64,000 nt of DNA from Insolitispirillum peregrinum (GTDB lineage: Bacteria > Pseudomonadota > Alphaproteobacteria > Rhodospirillales > Rhodospirillaceae), in the NCBI RefSeq assembly GCF_042665255.1, contig NZ_JBHTCD010000012.1; one strand, written 5' to 3'. Position 1 is the first letter of the stretch, and every line of letters starts with the position of its first letter. The notes under the pieces are model-generated. The model was not told the DNA's origin and made no database searches. It worked only from the letters and a program-made list of their open reading frames with translations. The position numbers and the translations under genes were made by a program. Positions 1-8,714 of this stretch are shown one piece after another.

Positions 1-228
1 CCACACACCTGTCATGCACCAGCGTCGGAAACGCCGGTACACGCTGTTCCATTTACCGTATTCCGCAGGCAGAAGACGCCATTGCGACCCGCTCCGCGCA
101 ATCCACAGCATGCCTTCAAAGTAACGGCGGTTATCGTGGGAAGGACGGCACCCGCGACCTCGCTCCGATGGCAATAATGGCGAAATCACCGCCCATTCAT
201 CGTCCGTTACACCAATCCGTTCATTCAT
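1..228 (-). CDS. IS5-type transposase, N-terminal part (runs off window edge)
   Basis: Reading on the minus strand from an ATG at 228 gives 76 uninterrupted codons up to the window edge. The product begins MNERIGVTDDEW and continues with the residues WAVISPLLPSE, an RYFEGMLWIARSGSQW stretch and LLPAEYGKWNSVYRRF. This is the conserved N-terminal (DUF4096-like) part of IS5-family transposases, which bind the terminal inverted repeats; the catalytic DDE part lies outside the window. An AT-rich stretch (about 235-300) separates it from rfbC and should contain the element's end, but I could not define the terminal inverted repeat with only one end visible. Whether the complete element is intact is unknown. 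Confidence 0.85.
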   Translation of the reverse strand, partial: MNERIGVTDDEWAVISPLLPSERGRGCRPSHDNRRYFEGMLWIARSGSQWRLLPAEYGKWNSVYRRFRRWCMTGVW

Positions 229-301
229 CGATTCATCTCCCCATGAGAGGAATTATTGAGTCAAAAATTATTATTACCGTCAAAGAATTTGTCAACAGAA
301 C

Positions 302-862
302 CTAGTCGAACAGCCCGATCGCCTCGCTGAACAACGGTTGCGCCAGATCCTTGGCCGACAGGCGGGCGGTGTCGGCGCTGACCGGCCAGTCGATGCCCAG
401 CGCCGGATCGTTCCAGCGAATGCCGAAGTCATGCGACGGAGCGTAATAGTCGGTCACCTTGTACAAAAGCTCGGTATCCGGCTCCAGCGTGACCACGCCG
501 TGGGCAAAGCCGACCGGCACCAGAATCTGGTTCCACTCGGCGGCGGAAATCTCGGCGGCCACCCACTGGCCAAAGGTCGGCGACGAGCGGCGGATATCGA
601 CCGCCACATCAAGAATGCGGCCCTTCAGCACGCGGACCAGTTTGTTCTGGGCGTGTGGGGCGGCCTGATAGTGCAGACCGCGAACCGTCCCGACCTCGGA
701 GGAATGGGAATGGTTGTCCTGCACGAAATCAAGGTCAATACCGGCCTCGGCGAAGGCCTTTTTATTGTAGGTCTCAGAGAAGAAACCGCGATGATCACCG
801 ATTTTACGCGCCTTGATGACTTTTACATCAGGAATGGCAAGTGAAACGACCTCGATTGACAT
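302..862 (-). CDS. rfbC: dTDP-4-dehydrorhamnose 3,5-epimerase
   Basis: 186 residues, the normal length for RfbC/RmlC, a cupin-fold enzyme that epimerises dTDP-4-keto-6-deoxyglucose at C3 and C5 on the way to dTDP-L-rhamnose for surface polysaccharide. Visible family marks are the DHRGFFSETYN segment near residue 23, GTVRGLHYQ near residue 58 carrying the catalytic His, the KLVRVLKGRILDVAVDIR strand, and VPVGFAHGVV followed by LLYKVTDYYAP with the active-site Tyr. None of the other rml genes (rfbA, rfbB, rfbD) is next to it in the window; they may lie beyond the adjacent insertion sequence, whose edge is only about 70 bp from the stop codon. The gene appears intact. Confidence 0.95.
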   Translation of the reverse strand: MSIEVVSLAIPDVKVIKARKIGDHRGFFSETYNKKAFAEAGIDLDFVQDNHSHSSEVGTVRGLHYQAAPHAQNKLVRVLKGRILDVAVDIRRSSPTFGQWVAAEISAAEWNQILVPVGFAHGVVTLEPDTELLYKVTDYYAPSHDFGIRWNDPALGIDWPVSADTARLSAKDLAQPLFSEAIGLFD

Positions 863-956
863 GCTCTTGAGTCCAAACCGTAACTTGCAAATGCGGCTTT
901 ATGCTACGCCAGCCCCCCCTGTTTTGCAAATACAGTTTGTTGCCGCACCACGGGTG

Positions 957-2096
957 TCAGTCCAGCGTCTTGCGGTACAGGCGCAGGGACAACAGGGCAA
1001 TCCCCAGCCACAAAACGCCCAGAGCCAGCAGGTCATGGGAGATGTCAGGCAGGCCGTTGCCCTTCAGGACAATGCCACGCACGATGCGCAGGAAATGGGT
1101 CAGCGGCAAGACCTCGCCCAGTCCCTGCGCCCAGCCGGGCATGCCGCGATAGGGGAACATGAATCCTGACAACAGGATCGACGGCATCAGGAACGACGAC
1201 GCCATCTGCATCGCCTGCAACTGGGTGCGGGCCATGATCGAAAAGATGAAGCCAATGGCCAGATTGGTGCCGATGAACACCAGACAGCAGACCATCAGCA
1301 ACAGCAGGTCGCCGCGCAGCGGAATGGTGAACAGCAGACGGGCAGCCAGCAGGATGATGGCAATCTGCACCAGTCCGATCAGGATGTAGGGGGTGATCTT
1401 GCCCAGCATCATTTCCAGCGGACGGATGGGGGTGACCAGCAACGCCTCCATGGTGCCGCGCTCGCGCTCGCGGGTGACGGCCATGGCGGTCATGATCACC
1501 ATGGTTGAACTCAGCACCACGCCAATCAGTCCGGGAACCACGTTGTACTGGGTGACGCCTTCGGGGTTATAGCGCCGGTGCAGGGTCAGGCTGACCGGCT
1601 GCCCGGCTGGTTTCAGCATCGCCAGCGGTCCGCGCAGGTCGCGGTCAAGGGCCGCAGCAATGATTGCCGACAGGCTGCCCAGGGCGTTGGAGGTCGCTGC
1701 CGGATCGGTGGCATCGGCCTCGACCAGCAGCGGCGGGCGTTCCCCGCGTGCCACGCGGCGGGAAAAGTCCGGGGGGAAGCTGATGATGAACTGCACGCTG
1801 CCCGCACTCAGCAGGCGGTCGGCCTCCTGCTCGCTGACATTGGGGGCCTCGATCCGGTAGTATCCCGACACCTCCAGCGCGCTGATCACCGCCCGGCTGA
1901 ACGGGCCGTGGTCGGCATCGATGATCGCCGTCGGCAGGTGTTTGGGGTCGGAATTGACCGCAAAGCCGAACAGCGCCAGTTGCATCAGCGGGACGCTGAT
2001 CATCATCGAAAAGGTCATGCGGTCCCGCCGCATCTGGATGAATTCCTTCAGCATCAGGGCCAGCCAGCGACGGACGGAAAACCAGCCGTCAACCAT
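957..2096 (-). CDS. ABC-2 type transporter permease (YbhR/YbhS-like)
   Basis: 379 residues. An N-terminal membrane helix (about residues 25-45) is followed by a large extracytoplasmic domain (about 50-175) and a block of five C-terminal membrane helices, the layout of the ABC-2 permeases of YbhF/YbhG-type exporters. The segment GLIGVVLSSTMVIMTAMAV and the following TREREGTMEALLVTP-like region are typical of this family. The start overlaps the ATPase gene by 8 bp, so the two are translationally linked. With the HlyD-type lipoprotein upstream it forms a three-gene export operon. The substrate is unknown; the position directly behind a TonB-dependent receptor gene suggests, but does not prove, a link to siderophore or toxic-compound export. 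Confidence 0.88.
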   Translation of the reverse strand: MVDGWFSVRRWLALMLKEFIQMRRDRMTFSMMISVPLMQLALFGFAVNSDPKHLPTAIIDADHGPFSRAVISALEVSGYYRIEAPNVSEQEADRLLSAGSVQFIISFPPDFSRRVARGERPPLLVEADATDPAATSNALGSLSAIIAAALDRDLRGPLAMLKPAGQPVSLTLHRRYNPEGVTQYNVVPGLIGVVLSSTMVIMTAMAVTRERERGTMEALLVTPIRPLEMMLGKITPYILIGLVQIAIILLAARLLFTIPLRGDLLLLMVCCLVFIGTNLAIGFIFSIMARTQLQAMQMASSFLMPSILLSGFMFPYRGMPGWAQGLGEVLPLTHFLRIVRGIVLKGNGLPDISHDLLALGVLWLGIALLSLRLYRKTLD

Positions 2097-3036
2097 GCTC
2101 TGCTCCTGCCTGTTCCTGTGTTCGGGTCACTCCGGCCATCAGGTGAATGAAGGCATCCTCCAGCGAGGGCGGATCATCGCTCCAGACAATATCCGGGGTC
2201 TGGCGGAACGGAGCCAGCGCCGCCCCCAGCGCCTGCGCGTTGCTGCCCCCCACATGCAGGGCACGGCCAAACGGGGCGACCATCCCGACGCCCGCCAGCC
2301 CGTGCAGGGCTTGGTGCAGGCGGGCCAGCGCCTCGGGCGGGCCGCTGGCGCGGGTGGTGGTCAGGCCGCTGCTGGCAACCACCTGATCAACGGTGCCACA
2401 GGTCAGCAGGGTGCCATAGGCAAGGTAGGCGATGCCGTGGCAGCGTTCGGCCTCGTCCATGTAATGGGTGGACACCAGCACCGTCAGCCCGTCGGCGGCC
2501 AGCCGGTGGAGTTCTGCCCAGAAATCCCGTCGCGCCTGCGGGTCAACACCGGCGGTCGGCTCGTCGAGCAGCAACAGGCGCGGACGGTGCAGGATGCAGG
2601 CGGCGAGGGCCAGCCGCTGTTTCCATCCGCCGGACAGGTGGGCTGCCAACTGGCTGCGACGGCTCCACAGGCCCAGCCGTTCCAGCGTCTCCCGCACCAG
2701 CATGCCGACCTTGGGCAGACCATGGACGCGGGCGAAAAAGGCGAGGTTTTCCTGAATGCTGAGGTCTTCATAGAGGGAAAACTTCTGGGTCATGTAGCCG
2801 ACCTGCCGCTTGATGGCAGTGGCTTCGGTGCGGATGTCATGGCCCAGACAGCGGCCTTGCCCACCATCGGGGGTCAGCAGACCGCACAGCATGCGCAGGG
2901 TGGTGGTTTTCCCCGAGCCGTTCGGCCCGAGGAACCCCATGATTTGCCCGGCGGGAACGTTCAGGCTGAGGTCATTGACCACCACCCGCTCGCCGAACCG
3001 CTTGGTCAGGCCGGACACGCTGATGGCCATGCTCAT
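2089..3036 (-). CDS. ABC transporter ATP-binding protein (CcmA/YbhF-like)
   Basis: 315 residues with one nucleotide-binding domain. Walker A is GPNGSGKTTT near residue 37, the signature is LSGGWKQRLALA near residue 140 and Walker B is LLLLDEPTAGVD. The ABC signature has W where Q is usual (LSGGW rather than LSGGQ), a small deviation also found in other exporters of this type. The C-terminal ~90 residues follow the DrrA/CcmA pattern of exporters. The start codon overlaps the end of the HlyD gene (ATGA), and its own end overlaps the permease start. It energises the permease encoded at 957-2096. YbhF proper has two fused ATPase domains; this protein has one. Confidence 0.9.
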   Translation of the reverse strand: MSMAISVSGLTKRFGERVVVNDLSLNVPAGQIMGFLGPNGSGKTTTLRMLCGLLTPDGGQGRCLGHDIRTEATAIKRQVGYMTQKFSLYEDLSIQENLAFFARVHGLPKVGMLVRETLERLGLWSRRSQLAAHLSGGWKQRLALAACILHRPRLLLLDEPTAGVDPQARRDFWAELHRLAADGLTVLVSTHYMDEAERCHGIAYLAYGTLLTCGTVDQVVASSGLTTTRASGPPEALARLHQALHGLAGVGMVAPFGRALHVGGSNAQALGAALAPFRQTPDIVWSDDPPSLEDAFIHLMAGVTRTQEQAGAEHG

Positions 3037-4001
3037 GATGCGTCTGCCGGGCGGGAAAAGGCGATGGTCAGCGGCTGGCCGGGGTGCAGGGAGGCAGGGG
3101 CTGACAGCGGGGTGGCCTCGACCATGAACACCAGCTTGTGATGCTGATCGCGCGAATAGAGCACCGGCGGGGTATAGGAGGCTTCGGCGGCGATGAAGCT
3201 GATTGCGGCGGTGATCGGGCCTGCACAGCCCGGACAGCGGACACTGATCCGTTGCCCGAGAGCCATCTGTCCCACCTGCTCGGGGGGGATGAAAAACCGT
3301 ACCCGTGTGCCGTCATCGGGCAACAGCATCACAACGGCCTGCCCGGCGCTGACCCCTTCGCCGGGGCGGAACAGGATGTCTTCGATGCGGCCATCGGCGG
3401 GGGCGGCGGCATGCCGCAGGGCCAGTTTGGCGCGCGCTTCTTCCAGCGCCGCACGGGCGGCATCGGCGGCGGCGCGGGCGGCGTGAATTTCTTCGTCGCG
3501 GCCTTCCTTGTCGCGGGCGGTGGCAAGGCGGGCTTTGGCGGCATTGACTGCCGCCTGATTGCGCTGGATGCTGGCACGCGCCTCGTCAAAGCTGGCGCGC
3601 GAGGCATAGCCGTTCTTTTCCAGCGCTTCCTGTCGCTGAAACTGCTGGCGGGCATAGGTCAGATTGGCCTCTGCCTGTCGGGCGTCGGCTTCCAGGGCGC
3701 GGATTTCGCTGCCCTTCTGGCCGGTCAGCAAGTCGCGGTGGCTGGCTTCGGCTTGCGCCAGCAGGGCCTCGGCCTGCTGGACGGCAGCCGCATAACGCTG
3801 GTCGTCCAGTGAAAACAGCGCTTGCCCGCGCTGAACCTGCTGGCCGCGCCGGACCTCGACGGCGGTCACCATGCCGCTGTCGGGCAGCGCGATGTAACGG
3901 TATTCGCCTTCGGCATAGCCTTGCACCTCGTCGGGGCTGGCGGCATCGCAGGCGGTCAGCAACAGTCCCAGAACAGCCGCGATCAGCAAGGGTTTCGGCA
4001 T
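3033..4001 (-). CDS. HlyD-family membrane fusion lipoprotein (YhiI/YbhG-like)
   Basis: 322 residues from the ATG at 4001. I chose this start because it gives a clean lipoprotein signal, MPKPLLIAAVLGLLLTAC, with the lipobox LLTAC; the frame is open up to an ATG at 4082 that overlaps the stop of the receptor gene, but that start would bury the signal and lies before a strong hairpin. After the signal come a biotinyl-lipoyl half motif (about 35-75), a long alpha-helical hairpin rich in Ala, Gln and Glu (about 75-190), the second lipoyl half (ADGRIEDILFRPGEGVSAG) and a beta-barrel domain. It should bridge the inner-membrane ABC exporter encoded next to it and an outer-membrane channel. No TolC-like gene is present in the window. 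Confidence 0.88.
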   Translation of the reverse strand: MPKPLLIAAVLGLLLTACDAASPDEVQGYAEGEYRYIALPDSGMVTAVEVRRGQQVQRGQALFSLDDQRYAAAVQQAEALLAQAEASHRDLLTGQKGSEIRALEADARQAEANLTYARQQFQRQEALEKNGYASRASFDEARASIQRNQAAVNAAKARLATARDKEGRDEEIHAARAAADAARAALEEARAKLALRHAAAPADGRIEDILFRPGEGVSAGQAVVMLLPDDGTRVRFFIPPEQVGQMALGQRISVRCPGCAGPITAAISFIAAEASYTPPVLYSRDQHHKLVFMVEATPLSAPASLHPGQPLTIAFSRPADAS

Positions 4002-4025
4002 GGTACGGCCTTGTGCAAACAGGCA

Positions 4026-4066
4026 GGCTGCAGTGCCGATCAGGAGAACTGACCGGCACTGCAGCC
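4026..4066 (-). terminator. 13-bp perfect inverted repeat between receptor and exporter genes
   Basis: GGCTGCAGTGCCG at 4026-4038 is matched exactly by CGGCACTGCAGCC at 4054-4066, with a 15-base loop. It lies between the TonB-dependent receptor stop and the lipoprotein start used for the HlyD-type gene. On the minus strand it is followed by CTGTTTGC, a poor U-tract, so it is more likely a partial terminator or processing/attenuation hairpin that lowers exporter expression relative to the receptor than a full terminator. Confidence 0.6.
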
Positions 4067-4081
4067 AAAGAAAGCGGATCA

Positions 4082-6313
4082 TCAGAACTTCAGGCTGCCG
4101 CTCAGGCCAAAGCTGACCCCGTCGCCTTCGCTGACCAGCACGCCCGAGCCATAGTTGACCGACGACACCAGATATTTTTCATCGGTCAGGTTCTGGCCCC
4201 ACAGGTACAGGCCGTAATGCTCGTTTTCGGCCCCGATGCGGGCGTTGACCGTGCCATAGCCATCCTGTGCCATGGTGTTTTGCGCATCGAAATAGAACCT
4301 GGAACGGTACTGATAGCCGACGGTGGCCGAGGCGGTCATGTCCAGCAGGTTCGGGTCCCAGCTATAGCCCAGTTCGGCATTGCCGGTGAATTTGGAGTGG
4401 TATTGCTGCTGGTTGCCGCTGGCATCAAACGAGCCGCCGCCACCGGTGCGCGGGGCGTTCTTGAAGTCTTCGTAGGTGGCATCGGAATAGCCAAGACCGG
4501 CCCCGACATGCCAGCCCGCCCCCAGTTCGGCCCGGCCCGACACTTCACCGCCATAGGAACGGCTCTTGTCGGCGTTGACGATCGGGGTGGCGGTGGTGGT
4601 GGCGTCATAGCTCAGCACCTGCTGGTCTTTCCAGTCGATGTAGAACAGGGCGCTGGACAGCGACACGTTGCCGCCAAACAGGCTGTTTTTCATGCCGATT
4701 TCGTAGTTGGTCAGACGCTCGGACTTGTATTCCGCCGGGGTGGAGCCGTTGCTGAACAGCATGCTGGCGTTGAAGCCGCCGGACTTGTAGCCCTGGCTGA
4801 CGCTGCCATAGACGCTGTTGTCGTCGTTGAACTTGTACCGCAGACCGGCGCGCGGCGTGGTGTAGACCTTGTCGAGCGAGCCTTCGTAGGACTCCATCAG
4901 GCTGGTGGCGCCGGTGAACATCAGCGCCATGTACGAGGCGTTGTTGTGGCTCATCCGGTATTCAAAGTCCTTGCTGTCATAGCCGACACGCAGACCGGCA
5001 AAGGCTTCGAGGGCCTCGGTCAGGTCATAGGAGGCATCGCCAAAGGCAGCCAGCGAGCGGCTGTCGGTGGTGCTTTTCATCCGCAGGTCAACGCCGGTGC
5101 CGGTCAGCACCAGATTGCTGTCCCACAAATTGCCCGCGCCATAGGTCCGTTCGGTCGAGGTCAGGTCGCCGTACAGGCCGACCACATAGCGGAACGCCTG
5201 CTGTTCCGGCGAGGTATAGCGGAATTCCTGCGACAACTGGGTGAATTCGGACTCATAGGGGTTGCTGGTGCGGTGTTTGTAGCCGGTCACCCCAAAGCCC
5301 TGCATCAGCGCTTCGGTGGTGGCAAAATAGCCATCCGGCGACGAGCTGCCATCGAATTCGGTCTTCTGGTACCGCGCCCCGGTCAGGCTGGTGAGCGTCG
5401 CCCCCGATCCCAGTTCATGGACGATCTCGTTGCGGGCCAACAGCGACTGGCTGGTGCCGTGGAACGGGTCGGTGACGCTGATGCTGTCGCGGTCAGCCTG
5501 ATGGTCGGCCAGCGTCTTGACGCCCTGATCGCGCAGCTTTTGCGTCTGGGCTTCGATGCTGGTGGTCATGGTGGTGCTGTCACCGGGGGCGGTCAGCAGG
5601 CTGAACCGACCCTGAGCCTGTTCGTGGCCGGCGGTATCCTTGCCGCTGTTATTGTCGGTGTCATTGGGGGCGTGATCAACGGCAATGGCAAGGCGGGCGG
5701 CAGACTTGCCCCTGGTGATCGGGGCGTTGCCGACCACCTCGGTGCGCACGCCCCTGGTCCCGGCATCAACCTGCACCTTGCCGGACAGGGCATCGGCGTC
5801 GGGTTTGTTGGTGGTCATGTTGACCGACCCGCCCAGCGTGTTGCGCCCGTACAGCGTCCCCTGTGGCCCGCGCAGGATTTCCACCTGCTGCATGTCCAGC
5901 AGGCCGCTGGTGTAGGACTGGGCATCGGTCAGCGGAATGCCATCGACGAACATGCCGACCGACGGATCAGAGTCAATTTCCGACGACCCGACCCCGCGCA
6001 CGGCAATGTAAGGGGTGTAGGCCGCCCCCGACGCCCCGCCGCCGAACTGGGCGTTGGGCGAGCTTTGCAGCAGGTCGGTGGTGCTGTGGATCTGTTTGGC
6101 GTTCAGGTCGTCTTCGCTGCGCACGTCAATGCTGATCGGGACATCCTGCACGTCTTCTTCGCGCTTTTGCGCCGTCACCGAAATGGGGGCCAACAGCACC
6201 TGATTTTGTGTGTCGTCTTTCTTGCCGGGGTCATCGGCAAAGGCGGTGGTGCTGGCAAGCATGGTGGCAAAAAGGGCGCTGCTGCGCAGCAGACGGTGCT
6301 TGAAAACAGGCAT
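4082..6313 (-). CDS. TonB-dependent siderophore receptor (FyuA-like)
   Basis: 743 residues from the ATG at 6313, preceded by an AGAGGG ribosome-binding site; an in-frame ATG at 6388 would add a non-signal leader. A signal peptide (MPVFKHRLLRSSALFATML...TTAFA) is followed by a TonB-box-like segment ISVTAQKREED, a plug domain with VEILRGPQGTLYGRNTLGG (about 130-150) and a 22-strand barrel ending in LSGSLKF with the terminal Phe recognised by the Bam machinery. Barrel segments such as GYKSGGFNASM and the NYEIGMK region resemble FyuA-type receptors. It is divergent from two YbtP/YbtQ-like ABC genes and an AraC-type regulator, the same gene set that surrounds yersiniabactin receptors, so ferric-siderophore uptake is the likely role. 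Ligand unknown. Confidence 0.9.
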   Translation of the reverse strand: MPVFKHRLLRSSALFATMLASTTAFADDPGKKDDTQNQVLLAPISVTAQKREEDVQDVPISIDVRSEDDLNAKQIHSTTDLLQSSPNAQFGGGASGAAYTPYIAVRGVGSSEIDSDPSVGMFVDGIPLTDAQSYTSGLLDMQQVEILRGPQGTLYGRNTLGGSVNMTTNKPDADALSGKVQVDAGTRGVRTEVVGNAPITRGKSAARLAIAVDHAPNDTDNNSGKDTAGHEQAQGRFSLLTAPGDSTTMTTSIEAQTQKLRDQGVKTLADHQADRDSISVTDPFHGTSQSLLARNEIVHELGSGATLTSLTGARYQKTEFDGSSSPDGYFATTEALMQGFGVTGYKHRTSNPYESEFTQLSQEFRYTSPEQQAFRYVVGLYGDLTSTERTYGAGNLWDSNLVLTGTGVDLRMKSTTDSRSLAAFGDASYDLTEALEAFAGLRVGYDSKDFEYRMSHNNASYMALMFTGATSLMESYEGSLDKVYTTPRAGLRYKFNDDNSVYGSVSQGYKSGGFNASMLFSNGSTPAEYKSERLTNYEIGMKNSLFGGNVSLSSALFYIDWKDQQVLSYDATTTATPIVNADKSRSYGGEVSGRAELGAGWHVGAGLGYSDATYEDFKNAPRTGGGGSFDASGNQQQYHSKFTGNAELGYSWDPNLLDMTASATVGYQYRSRFYFDAQNTMAQDGYGTVNARIGAENEHYGLYLWGQNLTDEKYLVSSVNYGSGVLVSEGDGVSFGLSGSLKF

Positions 6314-6367
6314 GTGTGTCCCTCTGGCGATGGGGGCGTATCGGAGGGTTTTCTGCTGCCACTTTAT

Positions 6368-6386
6368 GCGATTAATAGTTAATCGC
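6368..6386. promoter_or_regulatory. Palindrome upstream of the receptor gene
   Basis: GCGATTAA-TAG-TTAATCGC is a perfect 8-bp inverted repeat about 55 bp upstream of the receptor start. Its right arm is part of AGTTAATCGCAAT (6377-6389), which reappears with one change as AGTTGATCGCAAT at 11652-11664 upstream of another gene of the same locus. A shared operator for the linked AraC-type regulator or for an iron regulator is plausible; no binding protein can be assigned from sequence. Confidence 0.45.
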
Positions 6387-6388
6387 AA

Positions 6389-6788
6389 TTATTTTTCAGG
6401 CTGCCCCCAGCGAGGCAGGTGTGGCGAATGAATCCGATACTGCCTCGTGAAAGTGGTCTGGTGGGGAAGGTGGGTAAGGCTGTCTGCCGACGTTATGAGC
6501 GACAGGTCAGGGGCGCGTCAAGGGTTGCCAGCGCTGTCCGGTCTTGTGCCCATCGTATGAAATACAACGAAAAATATGTTTAATATCAATACAATGATGA
6601 TGTTCTCTCCATGGCTATGCAGAAAACTTCGAAAGAAATAAGAGAAAAATCGAAAGCCCGTTCGGTTGCTGCTGCCAAGAGGGCGGACTAGGTTTTAATC
6701 GTAATTCTCAACTAATCTAATACATGAAATACCTTGATATTACTATTTAAAATAGTGGCATGGCGAGTGGCTCACACCGTACCGCCGG
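6389..6788. other. Intergenic regulatory region, receptor / ABC pair
   Basis: About 400 bp between divergent transcription units, clearly more AT-rich from 6550 to 6740. It holds AT-rich promoter-like stretches and a TTAATCGTAATTCTCAAC segment around 6695-6712 that is similar to iron-responsive sites, but no confident -35/-10 pair. A 26-codon basic reading frame (6611-6691) has no ribosome-binding site and I do not call it a gene. Confidence 0.4.
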
Positions 6789-6883
6789 TCCCGAGCGGAT
6801 GGAAACATCTGCGATGACATATTTGTTTAAATAACAATGAATTAGAGCATTTATCGGGATCCTTGGAGACTGAAAAATGCTCT
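6789..6883. repeat. Dispersed ~96-bp intergenic palindromic repeat, copy 1
   Basis: Shares a common framework with 36811-36907: TCCCGAGC, then GATGGA-type and CATCTGCGA segments, TATTTG, TTAGAGC and a closing GCTCT. The AGAGCATTT...AAATGCTCT ends pair to make a stem. Both copies end just upstream of a coding region (here the first ABC half-transporter, there the exonuclease), so it could be a mobile REP-like element or an RNA processing signal. Confidence 0.65.
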
Positions 6884-6908
6884 CATGATCATGAAGGATT
6901 CGAGCACC

Positions 6909-8714
6909 ATGACTGAACAACGGAAATCGTCGCCGCTGGCGGCCTATCTGTCGGCGCTGCGCCCGTGGCGGGGGCTGGTGTACCTGATGCTGGGGCTGGC
7001 CTGTCTGGCGGCGGTGCTGGAACTGGCCCCCTGGCTGGTGGCATGGCGGATGATGGTGGCGGTGCTGGAGCCGGCAGAGGGTGATCCGTCGCTTCAGGCT
7101 TTGGTGGCGCTGGCTCTGGGGCTGGTGCTGGCGCGCTTTGTGGTGCAGGCGGGGGTGACCATCAGCGGCCATCGCGCCGCCTTTCAGGCCGAGGCCGCCT
7201 TGCGGCATCGCTTGATTGACCATCTGGCCCGCCTGCCGCTGGCGACGCTGGAGGGGCGCACCGGCGACCTGAAGCAGGTGGTGATGGAGGATGTCGGGCG
7301 ACTGAACGGCCTGCTGGCCCACACCGTGCCGGATGTGCTGTCCGGCCTGCTGTTGCCGGTGGTGACGCTGGCGGCCTTTGCGGTGATTGACTGGCGGATG
7401 GCGCTGGCCTCTGCCGCTCTGTTGCCGGTGGGCCTGTGGGCACAGGCGCGCATGGCCGCCGGAGCCGCTACCGTCTACCAGCAGTGGGTGGCCGCCGAGG
7501 CCCGCAGCGGCAAGGCGTTGCTGTCCTATGTGCGCGGGATTGCCACCCTGCGCGCCTTTTCCCGTCAGGCCAGCAGTCTGGACGAGGTGCGCCAGAGCGT
7601 GCAGGCGGTCCAGAGCATGGCCGAAGACATCACCCGCCGCTCGGCGGTGCCCTATGCGGTGTTCGGCATGTGCATGACCTATCCGCTGGTGGTGCTGCTG
7701 CCGCTGGGGCTGCTGTGGGTCAATGCCGACAGTCTGGCCTTTGCCGATTACCTGCTGTTTCTGGCCTTGGGTGGGGTGCTGCTGTTGCCGTTGAACCGGG
7801 TGATGATGGCGTTGCACGGATTGCGCAAGCTGTCGGCGTCGGGGGCGCGGATCATGGCGGTGCTGGAGCAGGCCCCGCAGGCCTCGGCCCCGGTGGGGGA
7901 GGCGGTTCCGGCGGATGCCTCGGTACGCTTTGAGGCGGTTGACTATGCTCCTTCTGCCGATCCTGCCAGCCCGCGCCTGTTGCACGAGGTCAGTTTTGCG
8001 CTGCCCGCCGGGACGGTGACGGTGGTGACCGGGCCGTCGGGGGCGGGGAAAACCACGCTCGCCCGCCTGCTGACCCGTATGATCGAACCGACTGCCGGAC
8101 GGATCACGCTGGGCGGGATCGATCTGCGCGACCTGGCGCTGGAAACCCTGCGGGCACAGGTGGCGATTGTCTTTCAGGACCCGGTGCTGTTTCACGCCTC
8201 GTTGCGCGACAATATCCGGCTCGCCCGTCCGGCTGCCGATGATACCGAGGTGATCGCCGCCCTGCGCGCTGCCGGAGCCGGTGGCATGCTGGTCAGCCTG
8301 CCGGACGGGCTGGATACGCTGATCGGGGATCGCGGCACCCGCCTGTCAGGCGGCGAGCGGCAGCGGATCGCGCTGGCGCGGGCGTTCCTGAAGAATGCCC
8401 CGGTGCTGATTCTCGACGAAGCCACCGCCCATGTTGACCCGGTGGCCGAACGGGACATCCGGCAGGCGATGACCGCCCTGATGCAAGGGCGCAGCGTGCT
8501 GTTGATCGCCCACCGCCTGCGCGGGGCCGAACAGGCCGGTCAGGTGGTGGTGATGGACGGCGGGCGGGTGATGGCGAGCGGGCCTCACCAGACCCTGCTG
8601 GCCGACTGTGACCTGTACCGCCGTCTGTGGCAGGCGCAGGACAGCGCCGCCGACTGGAGTCTGGGGCAGGCTCCGCTCTCCGTTCTTCCCGCCACTCAGG
8701 CCGTTGCACCATGA
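6909..8714 (+). CDS. ABC half-transporter, permease-ATPase fusion (YbtP/IrtA-like)
   Basis: 601 residues from ATG 6909, which has AAGGA ten bases upstream; in-frame ATGs at 6885 and 6891 are less well placed. The N-terminal half has six membrane helices (about 25-290) of the ABC exporter fold; the C-terminal half has Walker A GPSGAGKTTLARLL near residue 380, signature LSGGERQRIALARAF near 480 and Walker B VLILDEATAHVD. It overlaps the next gene by ATGA, and the two should form a heterodimer. Although the fold is that of exporters, YbtPQ and IrtAB of this architecture import ferric siderophores across the inner membrane. The divergent FyuA-like receptor and downstream AraC regulator support import. 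No IrtA-type siderophore-interaction domain is present. Confidence 0.88.
   Translation: MTEQRKSSPLAAYLSALRPWRGLVYLMLGLACLAAVLELAPWLVAWRMMVAVLEPAEGDPSLQALVALALGLVLARFVVQAGVTISGHRAAFQAEAALRHRLIDHLARLPLATLEGRTGDLKQVVMEDVGRLNGLLAHTVPDVLSGLLLPVVTLAAFAVIDWRMALASAALLPVGLWAQARMAAGAATVYQQWVAAEARSGKALLSYVRGIATLRAFSRQASSLDEVRQSVQAVQSMAEDITRRSAVPYAVFGMCMTYPLVVLLPLGLLWVNADSLAFADYLLFLALGGVLLLPLNRVMMALHGLRKLSASGARIMAVLEQAPQASAPVGEAVPADASVRFEAVDYAPSADPASPRLLHEVSFALPAGTVTVVTGPSGAGKTTLARLLTRMIEPTAGRITLGGIDLRDLALETLRAQVAIVFQDPVLFHASLRDNIRLARPAADDTEVIAALRAAGAGGMLVSLPDGLDTLIGDRGTRLSGGERQRIALARAFLKNAPVLILDEATAHVDPVAERDIRQAMTALMQGRSVLLIAHRLRGAEQAGQVVVMDGGRVMASGPHQTLLADCDLYRRLWQAQDSAADWSLGQAPLSVLPATQAVAP

Noticed and set aside
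3809..6382. 857-codon open frame on the plus strand opposite the receptor gene
   Set aside because: Antisense to a clear TonB-dependent receptor; low-complexity Gly/Ala/Arg product typical of GC-rich shadow frames.
6611..6691. 26-codon basic small protein
   Set aside because: No ribosome-binding site, no homology I recognise, lies in AT-rich promoter DNA.
6747..8195. 482-codon minus-strand frame opposite the first ABC half-transporter
   Set aside because: Product is Gln/His/Arg-rich without domain structure; antisense shadow.
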